From Euborellia annulipes (lineage: Eukaryota; Arthropoda; Insecta; Dermaptera; Anisolabididae): a stretch of DNA of 64,000 nucleotides. Under the pieces are notes generated by a model, which was not told the origin of the DNA, searched no databases, and saw only the letters and a program-made list of their open reading frames with translations. Where the stretch lies: positions 186,001 through 250,000 of the forward strand of contig JAKCPI010003277.1 of assembly GCA_023213315.1 (NCBI GenBank), written 5' to 3'. Numbering within the stretch: position 1 is the first letter of the stretch; the number at the start of each line of letters is the position of its first letter. Below are positions 30,849 through 41,237 of the stretch, in pieces. The position numbers and the translations under genes were made by a program.

Positions 30849-31458
30849 TATTGATTTTAAATACATGTTTAATAATAATGAATTGAAACGTGAGGAATGT
30901 GTTAAAGATTTAGGAGTACTTTTGGATTCTCAATTATCCTTTGATATTCATGTAAAAAATATTGTAAATAAAGCCTATAAGATGTTAGGGTTTATCAAAA
31001 GAAATTCAAAAGGATTTGTAAATGTGTCTACTTTAAAAAAATTATATTTTTCTTTAGTAAGATCTAATTTGGAATATGTTCCACTAATATGGTCCCCCTT
31101 CACTAGTTTGCAGAAAAATATGGTTGAAGGGGTCCAGAAGAAATTTTTAAAATTTCTCTTCTATAGAGAAGTTGGACTGTTTGGAGCCCCTCTAGACTAT
31201 AGCGAGCTGTTGAAAATGTTCTCTTTAAAAAGTCTTTCTGACAGGAGAGATGATGACAAAATAAAATGTTTGAATTGTCTATTGGGAAACTGTTGGGATA
31301 CCCCTGAATTATTAGCTAAAATTGGCTTCAGGGTCCCAGCAGTTTCCTTGAGGTATGGATCTCTGTTTCATGTTGGCAGGGCGAGAACGAGGATAATGGA
31401 GAGATCTCCCATATTCAACATGATTGTTGAATATACTAGAAGGGAGGCCTCTTCATGA
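30842..31458 (+). pseudogene. LINE ORF2 C-terminal part, frameshifted
   Basis: Continues ORF2 in the next frame after the A13 tract. It carries the conserved post-RT block VKDLGVLLDSQLSFDIHV and the SLVRSNLEY..LIWSPF thumb/C-terminal motif, ending TRREASS before the stop at 31,456-31,458. No RNase H domain. A single A added or lost in the homopolymer explains the break; it may be a true mutation or a sequencing/assembly error. Confidence 0.88.
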
Positions 31459-31632
31459 TTTCCATTATTTGAATTGTATTTTGTATTGTATTATCAATTT
31501 TATTTTTTCTTGTTATCATATGTATAATTTATAATTTTATTTCAAATTGTGAAAAATTATTTGTTCCCAATTCACTCTGCAATGGAAATTTTCTGTTGAG
31601 TGAATGTAATGTTTTTACTAAATAAAAATAAA

Positions 31633-31720
31633 TAAATAAAATCATCGGACTGCCTGGGATCTGAACCCGCCACCCTTGGTATGGAAGGCAGGTGCTCTAC
31701 CAACTACACCGGGCGGGTGG
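31633..31720 (-). repeat. SINE-A tRNA-like head (right half of the split SINE)
   Basis: AATAAAATCATCGGACTGCC, then on the minus strand B-box GGTTCAGATCCC and A-box TGGTGTAGTTGGTAGAGC. Continues the SINE interrupted at 27,823. Confidence 0.85.
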
Positions 31721-31777
31721 GGGGGAGAGTTAAAATTTTTTGAACTTTTATTAATAATTTAATAAAAATTTGTTTTA

Positions 31778-32108
31778 TTTTTACTTTCTCTTACCAATAT
31801 ATATATAGAGAGAAAGTATTGGAATCATGTCAAAATTTCAATGTCGAGATTTTGATGGATATACATGTTTTGAGGTCCAAAAAAGTTAGTCCCGCAAAAT
31901 GTCTCTCTGTGTGAACAAAATATATCAAGAACGAAAAGAGCTAGGAGGTTGATATTTTATTTAAATCCACCCAGGGGACGTAACAAGAAACCTTTGAACA
32001 AAATCGGCCAAAAAATACTAGTTCTTTACTGATATAGGCCTACTTTTTTTAGTTTTTTTCGATTTTCTCAAAATGCTCTCTAACTTTAATTTTGATTAGT
32101 TAAATATT
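31778..32108 (+). repeat. RepA left-part fragment
   Basis: TTTTACTTTCTCTTACCAATATATATATAGAGAGAAAGTA hairpin end (split here: TTTTACTTTCTCTTACC, GAGAGAAAGTA), then TGTCGAGATTTTGATGGATA and ATCGGCCAAAAAATACTAGT. The sequence diverges from the family at about 32,108. Confidence 0.8.
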
Positions 32109-32192
32109 TTCGAGATTTCTATATTTGAATTAGATATTAGTATTCAAAACATATCGATTCTTTTCGGACTTAACTAAGTCATAGAGATATAT

Positions 32193-32728
32193 ATGAACCC
32201 TGTTATTCAATGGTGTGTCAAAGACCAAAAAATTCAAAATTGAGTTAAGCATGGAATATTGTTTCAGATGCTTTAATTAATAGTATTTTTTATGAAATAT
32301 GTCCTAAAAAAATTTATTTTTAATGTAAAAGCATAAAATTATTTTTACAATATTTCAATGCAGGATTTTACATTTTTCAATAATGATTTATGTACTTAAC
32401 ATGTTGTTTCGTAATACTTAATTTGAAAAGAACAATTTTTCATTTATGCGTCAAGTGCAAGACATCGTAAACAACTATACGCTTGAGATATATTGTTGCG
32501 TTTATGCCCTAAGTATTTTCAATTATGAACACCGGCATCGCTATTGTTTAGAGGTATTTAATATAAACTCAAGAAAATATTAATTTTATTTATTTCAAAT
32601 TTATATATTCAATACACTATTACTATATTCCATTTGTTGAAATTTAATACAAGTATTTCATAGCCTACAAAATGTTGATTTTCTCAAAACTCGATATTTG
32701 GTCTTTGACACACCATTGAATAACAGGG

Positions 32729-32732
<4 letters not shown>
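32193..32732. mobile_element. TA-type MITE T, copy 1 (34-bp TIR)
   Basis: Left TGAACCCTGTTATTCAATGG; right CCATTGAATAACAGGGTTCA, extending inward to GTGTGTCAAAGACCAAA. TA-rich flanks (ATATA) fit a TA target. About 540 bp, no ORF. A (TA)n tract of ~48 bp follows directly (32,733-32,780). Copy 2 is at 59,942. Confidence 0.8.
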
Positions 32733-32780
<48 letters not shown>

Positions 32781-32786
<6 letters not shown>

Positions 32787-33103
32787 TTAATCTACATCTT
32801 ATGATAATTAAGTATTTAGATTGAGAAAATTGTTATTAATTAAACTTGGAGATAATTATCAGGCCAATTTATTTAGATTAGATCGACTCCTCCCGCTATA
32901 AGTCGGAGTACTAACGACTCCTCTCCAAGTTCAATTATTAACAACCTTCTCAAAGATATTCACCAGGCTGTACCCTACCCAAATATCTATCTATTCAGAT
33001 TTTATTTTTTATTAAAAATATTATAAAAAGTACACCTTAAATTAGGCAACCCAATCATCTTTTGCTCTAGAAATCCATAATATACAAGGGTAAATAAATA
33101 AAT
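32781..33103. other. Unannotated AT-rich DNA
   Basis: No gene seen. A GCGACTCC-like wording (GATCGACTCCTCCCGC, about 32,881) recalls the hairpin patch at 6.9 kb. Confidence 0.35.
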
Positions 33104-33720
33104 TTTAATAAGATAGAAATGAGAGATGCTGCCAAGGTTATTTCTTTATACGTTTAAGGTGCGCGTCTCGGGGTGCTAATTTTGGGAGTTTCCAGCGGCC
33201 ACAATTTTGAAGCTATCGACCTCAATTTTTTTTTTAATTAAAGCTATTTAAAATATCTACAACTTATAGAAGCCCTTTTTTTGATTTTCGAAAAAAAAAA
33301 AAATTTTTTTTTTAGATTAATCGCATTAAATAAAAGATATTTTAAAAAAAGGAGCTCTATAAGTTGTAGATAATTAAATTAGTAATCATTGTGTTAAAGA
33401 ATAATTAATTTTTTGCCTTTAATTAATTAGCTGGAAGCTCTAGAATAAAATGGATCAAGTCCCTTATATTCCTATGGGGAACACTAACGCCATCTCTTGC
33501 CGCCTTGAGTCAATCGTGTTTTAACGGTTTTTCGAGACGCGCACCTTAATTCACAAAGCTGATGTTTCGGTTCCGTGTTTGAACCATCCTAATCGTCATA
33601 ATGACTTTTCGCCAGCTCTGAGGATGGTTCAAACATGGAACCGAAACGTCAGCTGTGTGAATTAAACATATAAAGAAATAACCTTGACTGCATCTCTCAT
33701 TTCTATCCTATTATTAATAT
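33104..33720 (+). mobile_element. Foldback with hammerhead-like core, split by a TTAA element
   Basis: Outer arms: TAGAAATGAGAGATGCTGCC ... AAGGTTATTTCTTTATACGT (33,113 on) and the inverse at about 33,660-33,712. Inner arms (33,549-33,660) pair AATTCACAAAGCTGATGTTT with its inverse. The core on the plus strand reads CTGAGGATGGTTCAAACATG then GAACCGAAACGTCAGC. A 388-bp TTAA element sits between outer-left and inner arms. Confidence 0.6.
33158..33545. mobile_element. TTAA-flanked MITE K, copy 1
   Basis: GGTGCGCGTCTCG ... CGAGACGCGCACC (the right end reads CGAGACGCGCACC exactly), flanked by TTAA on both sides (33,154-33,157; 33,546-33,549). 388 bp. Contains an internal inverted pair (CTACAACTTATAGAAGCC / GAGCTCTATAAGTTGTAG). 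TTAA duplication is the piggyBac hallmark; a TA-duplicating family with longer TIR cannot be excluded. Confidence 0.8.
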
Positions 33721-33945
33721 ATCATCTCAGCTATAAATTGTTTTGTAAACTTTTTCTAATCTGGTCATTTAAATAAATATATAACCTCTTTACTTTAAAA
33801 GGGACACTTCCACCTGACTGCTAAGGTCCAGGGGGAGGGATATTAAAATTATTTCGTATAAATTTAAATGATAGCCCTATATTTCTGTTTTATGTTAATA
33901 GGTTTTTTTTTTTTTTTTTTAGTCCTTTTATGCATAAGAGAGAGA
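33721..33945. other. Unannotated AT-rich DNA
   Basis: A poly-T tract lies near 33,902-33,920; nothing else seen. Confidence 0.35.
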
Positions 33946-34383
33946 CATAGGCGTAGCTAGAGAATTTGACTGGCGAGTGGGGGAAACCCATCTTCCGGGG
34001 GAGCTGGGAGAATACCCCGCGAGACCGAGCCTTTCTTCCCCGAGAAATTTTTTAAATTTAACCTTCTCAAAATGTAAATTAAGCATCATTTCTGATGAAA
34101 TTATAGTAAAATACTAAATGGGATTATATAGGCTAGAAAAAAATCACACCAAGTTGAAAAATAAATTTTTTTTTTTTTAATTTTCAACGAGATCACTCGA
34201 AAAAACAGTCACTCACTCTGGGATCCTTGAAATTGGAATGGGCAACTGCTAAAAAACCAAAAGCTCTTATAAAACAAAAATAATGAAAAGTGACAAAAAA
34301 TTTGGATCGCAGGAATTTTCTGTGGTGGACCACAAGCCTTCTGGGGGGGGGGGGTTCTAGGACTCCCCCTAGCTACGCCCATG
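33946..34383. mobile_element. MITE, CATNGGCGTAGCC family
   Basis: Ends CATAGGCGTAGCTAGAG and CTAGCTACGCCCATG. The internal ACAAGCCTTCTGGGGGGG block is shared with 16.4 kb. The flanking octamers do not match, so the insertion is older than the 18.0-kb copy. Confidence 0.75.
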
Positions 34384-34729
34384 ACCCCTTGGTTTCCGAC
34401 TTTATTTATTTAAATTAATAGATATCCACTAGCTTAAATTTGATAGAAAAATAATCTCTTTTACAGTAGTTGTCCATTAAAAACCATAATACTTTTCAAC
34501 AAAATCTCAGAATGAAGAGTTTGGGCCATTTTGCTTTCCCACTTGCTATCGCCCCTCATTAAATGACAATGGTCCAATTTAAACTTTAACCGTTGGCTCT
34601 AAATTTTACCTCATTAAAAAAAGACAATAGTTGAATCTAAATCACAATGTACAATTTTAGAAAAAACTAAAATTGATTTTATTCCAATACCATCAAATAA
34701 TTTCCCTAAAATTGCCATTATCATATTGA
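34384..34729. other. Unannotated AT-rich DNA
   Basis: No recognisable feature seen. Confidence 0.4.
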
Positions 34730-34737
34730 ATTATTAT

Positions 34738-35202
34738 CAGGGCCGGTGCAAGCTATTCTGCCGCCCTAGGCAAGATATTTTTTTGCCCCCCCCCCTAAAA
34801 AAACTTTAAAAATTTAATTTGCCGCCCCCTCCTTAAAATTTTCTCCAATCTCAAAAATTTTTCTGCGAAATTTTTTTTTTTTTTTTGCGGAACCAAAATT
34901 TTTTCCCGTGTGCCGGCCGCGGAACATTTTCTCTTGCGCGGAATCAAAATTTTTTCCCGTCCGAAAAAAATTTTTACCTTTTTTTTAGAGACGCTAAATT
35001 TTTGCCGCCCCCGGGGCCGAAATTTTTTTCCGTGTGCAGCCCGCGGAACCAAATTTTTTTCGGGTGCCGCTTGCGGAACCAAATTTTTTTCGGGTGCCGT
35101 TTGCGGAACCAAAATTTTTTTTTATTTTTTCCTTTTTGCCGCCCTCTCCAGGTTGCCGCCCTAGGCGGCCGCCTAGTTTGCCTAGTGGACGCGCCGCCAC
35201 TG
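34738..35202. mobile_element. hAT-like MITE with GGAACCAAA tandem interior, 8-bp TSD
   Basis: Ends CAGGGCCGGTGCAAGC and GGACGCGCCGCCACTG (rc CAGTGGCGGCGCGTCC). ATTATTAT lies on both sides (34,730-34,737; 35,203-35,210); low complexity makes this TSD weaker evidence than others. The interior (34,885-35,120) is a short tandem array of GCGGAACCAAA + poly-T + CGGGTGCC units about 30 bp long. Several open frames on both strands are by-products of this array. Confidence 0.75.
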
Positions 35203-35210
35203 ATTATTAT

Positions 35211-36078
35211 TATCACAATAATTAAAGAAATGTATTTAAATTTTTTTCTTGACATTCATTGATATTCTAACATATCTTTAACAAACTATGTTTTGACCAA
35301 AAACTAGAGTCAATTTAAATAAAAAGGAATCAAAAGTCAAAAGTTAGAACTTTTGACCGTTTGACACTTCGGAGGTTAATAAAAGTGAAATATTAAAGAA
35401 ACTTTTCTAATTTCTCCGATTAGATACTTTAAGCTTGCCTTTAGTCGATGTTTATCTACACCAGAACCCTAAAATGGCATAAGCAACTAAAATCTAAAAC
35501 CTCTCCTATGACGAGGTTGAGTCAAATTTAGAGGAAGAGTTATTTAATAACACAGAAATTTGATGTATGGGATAAGACTTCACTGTGGTTGTCCATTAAT
35601 AATCAAGATTATATTTTTTAATATTAATAATTGGAAATGTGCAAAAATTTTAAATTCTCCCTTAATTTCTATTAAAAATAAGAAGTTGATGTAATATTAT
35701 TTGACTTTTTCAACAAGTCAAATAAACATATTTATTTTTTCAAATATCATTATCATATTTATTGAAATATGGTAATTAGCCTATTAATTCTATTTATTTA
35801 GATGTCTTTTCATCATATTATTAAAATATATTATTTTTTTATTTTATTTCGTAAAAATCTATTTAGCAATAGTCTATTACAAAGTAATCATATTTAACTA
35901 AAAGTAACGTTTGATTTATCATAAAAAATTTTAACCTCTTTTATTTACTATTTTTTTTTTTTAATTTTTTTTTACCTATTCGATTCTTCAGTTGTTTGGC
36001 CAGTATTCATTATTTTATAAAAAAAAGCTAAACGCACACGGGTCATATCACATCATAAAAATCTAACTGTGTATGGAG
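35211..36078. other. Unannotated AT-rich DNA
   Basis: No gene or repeat family recognised. Confidence 0.45.
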
Positions 36079-36409
36079 TAGGAACCGACCGAATAATCGG
36101 TTTCGGTTAGGGTTTCGGCCAAAAATCCTGGTTTCGGCCTTAGTTTCGGTTTCGGCCAAAAAGTAGCCGAAACCAGAGTCTGAAAAAATGGGATGAGACT
36201 CGCATGGAAAAAAAAAAGGTCAAATGATTTGCACTTGAGGGAGAAAAAAATTTAGTCTCCCTAAAAAAAAAGGTAAAATGATTTTCATGGGAGGGAAAAA
36301 TTATAAAAAAAAAGGTAAAATCAAAAAAAATTTTTTATAGGAAATACAAGTTTCGGTTTCGGCCGAAACTAAGGTTGAGGCCGAATAATCTTGTTTCGGT
36401 CGGACCCTA
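36079..36409. mobile_element. hAT-like MITE (TAGGAACCGACCGAA TIR)
   Basis: TAGGAACCGACCGAATAATC ... TTGTTTCGGTCGGACCCTA. Interior as in the 1.49-kb copy (GATGAGACTCGCATGG, AATGATTTTCATGGGAGGG). Flanking octamers GTATGGAG/GTAGTAAC are not a clear TSD. Confidence 0.8.
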
Positions 36410-37439
36410 GTAGTAACTCAAACTTAGATAAGCAGCAGGTTGATTTGACTTTACTATATATGAAGACGAGCTGATCGGATTTTTGAGATGGGATGTTTAT
36501 TTGGTACTTAAAGATTCATTTAAAATAATATCGATTTGACTAACATATCAGATATTATCTCATTATAAAAGAGGAAATATTGTTTTAGTTGATGATTTAA
36601 TAAATAATATTATACTGTATATAATTATTTAGTATAGAAAAACGTGTTATATAGTGTAGCCTAGTGATAATAAATTGAGAATGATGGCAATGGAACAGTG
36701 ATAAATTTTCAGACAATTTTTCTTCCTCTTTCACCAGGGATGAGGTTATTTACTGTCGATGATGAATGAATCAACGGAATTGGTTAAAAACATCCATCTT
36801 CAAGCGAGTTTCAAACCAAAAATGTCTTCCTTATTTCACGCCTACGCTCGTGTCGAAAAAAATTCGATGAACCTCTTTGTATAATGTATGAATTAATTAG
36901 TAGCTAAATATGTTCGAGGAATTTATAATCAGGAATTTATTTCCGGCTCATTCAGCACATTAATATTTTTTCTTCATTGAGAACCGCTACTGGTTGATCA
37001 TATTTCTCTGAATTTTCTGTTGAAATATTTATCAATATTTTATATTTTCAATTAGAATACAGCTAGGTTTCTTATAATTTGTAGGCATATAATATGCCAT
37101 TCCAAAACTCATACTGCTGAACTGGTCTCCTTCCCTCTTTCCTTTAATTAATCTATTTAATATTTGGAACTTGAATTTTTGTCTTGGTGTTATGGAAGTT
37201 ATAAAAATTCTTAAAAAGTCAGGAGAATTATCTTTTTCGCACTATCTACTGCTTGGATCTATATTCAAAAGATCGACGTTTAGTAATTTTTTTTATTTAA
37301 GGTGGAGTTAATTAGATGCAATTTCTAAACTCTCTACTATTTTACTATTCATTATTATGAAAAAGAGAATATTTTTGCTTATATAAGATTTAAACTTTAG
37401 ACCGTTGGTTCTCGTTGAAACATTTTGTAAATTAAAATT
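36410..37439. other. Unannotated AT-rich DNA
   Basis: No gene recognised. It is non-repetitive relative to the rest of the window, so it may hold ordinary intronic or intergenic sequence. Confidence 0.4.
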
Positions 37440-37690
37440 GAATATACAAATTAAACACTAGGTTATTTGTTTCAAAAATTTTATTAATTAAAAAATTAAC
37501 ACTTGATACGTATTTCGACAATTCCTTGTCATCGTCAGAAGTGATTACATTGTAATAGTATCTACTTTCATGTATTAGAATGTAATCACTTCTGACAAGG
37601 AATTGTCGAAATACGTATCAATTGTTAATTTTTTAATTAATAAAACCTTTGAAACAAATAACCTAGAGTTTAATTTGTATATTTAATTTT
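37440..37690. mobile_element. Foldback with CGAAATACGTATCAA motif
   Basis: Arms: AGGTTATTTGTTTCAAAAAT ... AACACTTGATACGTATTTCG and its inverse from 37,570. The minus strand of the left arm reads CTGACGATGACAAGGAATTG followed by TCGAAATACGTATCAAG: CTGACGA, a GACAA/TTGTC stem with GGAA loop, then GAAA. The outer DNA includes a CCGTTGGTTCTCGTTGAAAC block (37,401 on) shared with 58,486 and 63,816. Confidence 0.65.
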
Positions 37691-37764
37691 AATTTATTTT
37701 TGCTTAGAATATTATTAAAATTTCATCCCGAATATTATATTCAAAAAATTTGATTTGGAGATTA

Positions 37765-38010
37765 GAGCAGATTTGAAATGACCTTTGTCGAGAGGGTCAA
37801 GGGCTGAAGGGAGGAGATGTGACCAGCACAAAGGGCTTTCGTTGCAGGCAGGCAGGGCCCTAGCAGCCATGATCATGTTTATTTATAGAAATCATCCGTG
37901 GCGCATTCTCTCTATGAAGGGGGACCGACCCAATGGTGCGCTCAATGGATTCGGGGCCGACAGAACCTTCCTGCCCCCTCTCATCACCTATCACTTCTAA
38001 ATATACTCGA
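37765..38010. promoter_or_regulatory. GC-richer unique block, possible regulatory element or exon
   Basis: GC content is well above the surrounding sequence. It contains TGACCTTTG (nuclear-receptor-like half-site, about 37,778) and GGGTCAAGGG. The words GGGCT..., GACCAGCACAAAG and GGCAGGCAGGG align in the same order with 42,446-42,520. No MITE ends or poly(A). Open frames here (37,785-38,000 and 37,898-38,182) are not recognised as proteins. Confidence 0.3.
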
Positions 38011-38437
38011 GGCTAGGCCTATATATCAACTGAGCATTTCTCAGACCTTCACCTTTATCAAATTTCTCTTAAAGATAAACAAGACGGCTGAGTTCCAAGG
38101 TTTCATCTCCGTTTGTTTACCCTTGGTGTTTCCTGTACGGAGATATACACCTGAAACTACGGGCAAGATAGCTTTCTTTTAGTCATTTTTATTTCCATTT
38201 AAACACCTTCTATTATTCGATTATAGGCTATAGCTAGAATAAACATCTATAGATCTAATTTGAAGTTAACAAGTATTTTATAAAATTTACCAAAAAATGT
38301 ATAAAAAAAAACTAATATTGTTTTATAAAAAAAAAAATTTCCTGAATGTTAAAACACACCTGAAAATTATTTCCTTAAAAAATAATTGATCATTAAAAAA
38401 AAAATCGATTAATTGATTATTTTTGGGAAATATGTCT
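38011..38437. other. Unannotated AT-rich DNA
   Basis: No recognisable feature beyond A runs. Confidence 0.35.
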
Positions 38438-38702
38438 TTGAAAAGGTGGGATAGGACTCCTATACCATAAAAATAAAAACAGGTCAAATGATTTTCACGA
38501 GAGGGGAAGAATGAAAATTTTACAAAAAAAAAAAATTTCGTTTTACCAAAAAAAAAAAGTCAAATAAATGGTTTTCACGAGGGGAAAATGGAAATTTTAC
38601 CAGAAAAAAAAGCTGGCCAAGGGTCTTGGGATCGGATCCCAGACAGTCCGATGATTTTATTGAACCCATTTGGATACTAAATGGCTTAAATCAGGACTAA
38701 AA
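38438..38702 (+). repeat. hAT interior relic joined to a SINE-A head fragment
   Basis: Bases 38,438-38,612 resemble the interior of the CCGACCGAA element (GGGATAGGACTCC, CAAATGATTTTCACGAG). Bases 38,615-38,702 are a plus-strand SINE-A fragment: GGATCGGATCCCAGACAGTC, CGATGATTTTATTGAACC and AAATGGCTTAAAT. Confidence 0.6.
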
Positions 38703-38764
38703 TAATCCAAAATAACAAAGCTAAAAAAATAGGAAGACCAAATTTTCTATTTTATCGTTTTTTT

Positions 38765-38950
38765 TTGGGAGTATAGCGCAGTGATTGAGATTTCGTCTCT
38801 TGAGCTAGGAATGAGGAGTTCGATTCCCCCCTTCAAATCGATAGAATTTTCTAAATTAGACTGACTGGCAATCAATTTAAGAAAATATGGACGAATTCTA
38901 AATAGCCTTAATTATCGAAAAGACCAAAAAATATCTTTCGACAAATGAGT
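38765..38950 (+). repeat. tRNA-derived SINE (diverged)
   Basis: A-box TATAGCGCAGTGATTGAGAT (about 38,773) and B-box GAGTTCGATTCC (about 38,816), followed by a body with GGCAATCAATTTAAG and AGCCTTAATTATCGAAAAGACC, comparable in layout to SINE-B. It ends in an A-rich stretch. Confidence 0.6.
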
Positions 38951-39694
38951 CAATTTAAATCAGTCCTAATTTATATTCATTGTTCAGGATGGAAAGTGAA
39001 GCTCTGATCATAAGATCAAGAAACAAACCTTTGTACTAAGCCCCAAGGCTTTTTTTAAATTTGAAAATGCTGAATATTTTTTCATTAGATCATATATTCC
39101 CTAATATTAATCTTTCTAGGGAGGCATATTTTAGAGAGTTCATTGGCCCCCCTTTGGTCACCCTTTAATTTTATAACCATTGGGTAGACATAAACTCAAC
39201 TATGTAAATAGATCCCTGATGTTTGCCATCCCTTCTCTGTTTTTAAGGGATGTTTGAAGCTACATCCCCTTCCTTATCCCTAATCAAAGCACCAAAAGAA
39301 ATAGTTCTCAATTCTTGTATGATTCGGGTGAAATTCCCTTCATATTTGTTCTATTATGTACATGTTTATAAAGTATGGTACTAAATAGAACACTATTTGA
39401 CGCTTTTTGATCAAATAAATGAACGAAAATGAATCAGAGATAACATTTCAACAGTTTATTATTGATATATATTTATTTACCCATTATATCTACAATATAA
39501 CAAAAGTAAATGTTAATATCACCACTCTAAAGTTATAACTGATTTAAAAAAAATTTAAATAAATCCTTACACATATTTTGGTAACATTATAATGTATGTA
39601 TTTGAAAATAAATAAATACAGTTCATTCTCATTTTGACCTTCATCACTATCAAATATTAACAAATAGGAACTTAAACCAGATTTTTCAACTTAC
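38951..39694. other. Unannotated AT-rich DNA
   Basis: No gene or known repeat recognised. Confidence 0.4.
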
Positions 39695-40020
39695 TTAAAA
39701 AATCTGGTGTGGCTGGACAGCACACAACTTTCTCTTCCCTTTAGTAATTGAAAGTTGTGTTCTGTGCTTGTCACACCAGTTTTTTTGTGTCGATATAGAT
39801 TTAGTTTCCGGAAGTATGTTAGAATCCCAGATGTTAAATTTATAAATAAAGGAAAATATTTATACAATTTCTATTTTTCTTATAAAGTAAAAGAGTAAAG
39901 TGTGCTTCAAAGAATTTTGAGGACAAAATAAGAATATAGATTTTAAAGAACATCTAAAAAATAATTGATTTATGAATTTTAAAGAAACCAAAAGACTCTA
40001 AAAGAACATTAGTAAAGTAC

Positions 40021-40445
40021 TAGGGTCCGACCGAAACAATATTTTCAGCCGAAACCGAAACCGAATATTCGGCCTCAATCTTAGTTTCGGCCGAAACCGT
40101 AACCGAAACCGAAACTTGTATTTCCTATAAAAAATTATTAATATTTTACCTTTTTTTTTTTGAAAAATTTTTTCGAGCTGCGGAAAATTTTTTTCCCCTC
40201 CCGTGAAAATCATTTTACCTTTTTTTTAGAGAGATTAAATTTTTTCCGCATCTTTTCCGCTTTTGCAAATCATTTGACCCTTTTTTTTTGCATGCGAGTC
40301 TCATCCCATCTTTTCAGAATCAGGTTTCGGCCGGCCGAAAGGTTCGGCTACTTTTTGGCCGAAACCGAAACTACGGCCGAAACCAGGATTTTTGGCCGAA
40401 ACTGGCCGAAACCGTAACCGAAACCGAATATTCGGTCGGTTCCTA
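40021..40445. mobile_element. hAT-like MITE with 8-bp TSD and known empty site
   Basis: TAGGGTCCGACCGAAACAAT ... ATTCGGTCGGTTCCTA. TAAAGTAC flanks both ends (40,013-40,020; 40,446-40,453). Other RepA copies carry this octamer once (AGTAAAGTACTAGTACTTTT). 425 bp, built of TTTCGGCC repeats, no transposase. An 8-bp TSD with a YARNG-type terminus (TAGGG) fits hAT. Confidence 0.92.
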
Positions 40446-40464
40446 TAAAGTACTAAAAATCTGA

Positions 40465-41124
40465 CATGGGCGTAGCCAGGATAGGGACAAGGGGGGGCCA
40501 ATGCCCCCCTGAAAATTTTTCTTTTATTTTTTATTTTGAAATTCCTATCGGCATCCCCGTTTATTTACCCGAGGTGCTTTCGTGCACGTAGACACACACC
40601 TCAAACCCAACCGGCCTCTGGCCGTAGCCATCTACCGGCACCCCGTGAAGTTACATCATTTCCTATCTCTAGCTCCTCTTCCTGCTTTCGTCTCTAGCTA
40701 GTGAACTAATCCCTATTTCTGGTTCCAACCGTCTCCTTATATCCAACCTCTTCTATGCTATGGAGGATGTCCTAGTTGAGGAGGGACTCCCTCAGCACCG
40801 GCGTGTAGCCTACTCCTTTCGAAGAATGCATCCCTGGGAGGGAACCTTCTTACGTCCCTTCCACAGGACGGGATGTCACAGCAACTCCCTCTCCACGTAG
40901 ATTTGCCTGAGGGCTATAGTTGTAAGGTCCTATATTCCAATCCAGCTTTTTCTTTTATTAAAAACAAATAATATATATTTATTCCATTGTGAATTTTTTT
41001 AATGAGCTTTAATAAGGAAAATAAATAATTAATCTATGTATATATTAATTGCATAACAGCCTCTCGTCCTAGCGAGTGGGTACCCCCCCCCCCCTCTCAT
41101 AGCAATATGTCTGGCTACGCCCAT
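40465..41124. mobile_element. MITE, CATNGGCGTAGCC family, carrying a retrocopy
   Basis: CATGGGCGTAGCCAGGATAG ... GTCTGGCTACGCCCAT. Inserted in the same RepA copy, 20 bp from the hAT element. A 418-bp retroposed sequence (40,529-40,946) occupies its middle. No exact 8-bp TSD read. Confidence 0.75.
40529..40946 (-). repeat. Retrocopy F: GC-balanced retroposed sequence with poly(A) signal and 13-bp TSD
   Basis: Flanked by TTTTTCTTTTATT (40,516-40,528; 40,947-40,959). On the minus strand it ends GGTAAATAAACGGGGATGCC, GATAGGAATTT, then an A-rich tail: an AATAAA signal about 25 nt before the tail. Composition (about 50% GC) differs sharply from its surroundings. The last ~100 bp recur at 20,272-20,372 as a shorter copy with the same 3' end, the pattern of 5'-truncated LINE or processed-RNA copies. 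No intact frame; parent unidentified. Confidence 0.75.
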
Positions 41125-41237
41125 CATGCTCTTTGACCGATTTTATTTAAAAGATTTTGTCTAACTTAAATATAAATTTGAACACACACACAGAAAGACC
41201 ATTTTGAGGGACAGTAAAGAGAAAGTAAAAATAATAC

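Larger units (their letters stand above)
27824..31632 (+). mobile_element. Non-LTR retrotransposon (jockey/CR1-like), 5'-truncated, inserted in a SINE-A
   Basis: About 3.8 kb. It has an ORF1 relic, ORF2 with endonuclease and reverse transcriptase, a ~150-bp 3' UTR and a short AATAAA/AAATAAAT-type tail. It lies between the two halves of one SINE-A: intact SINEs read GGCTTAAATAAAATCATCGG, whereas here GGCTTAA and AATAAAATCATCGG are separated by the LINE. The start of ORF1 is missing, as in typical 5' truncation. Three disruptions make it non-functional as it stands. Clade is inferred from the order APE endonuclease-RT without RNase H and from motif wording. Confidence 0.88.
39695..41237 (-). 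repeat. RepA copy opened by a hAT element and a MITE
   Basis: Hairpin end at 39,700-39,783 (AATCTGGTGTGGCTGGACAG ... CTTGTCACACCAG). RepA then runs to AGTAAAGTAC (40,020), is interrupted to 41,124, resumes CTCTTTGACCGATTTTATTT and ends GAGAAAGTAAAAA at 41,237. It serves as the recipient that dates the nested elements. Confidence 0.85.

Noticed and set aside
34795..35262. Cluster of overlapping frames on both strands
   Set aside because: All arise from the ~30-bp tandem interior of a hAT-like MITE with an 8-bp TSD.
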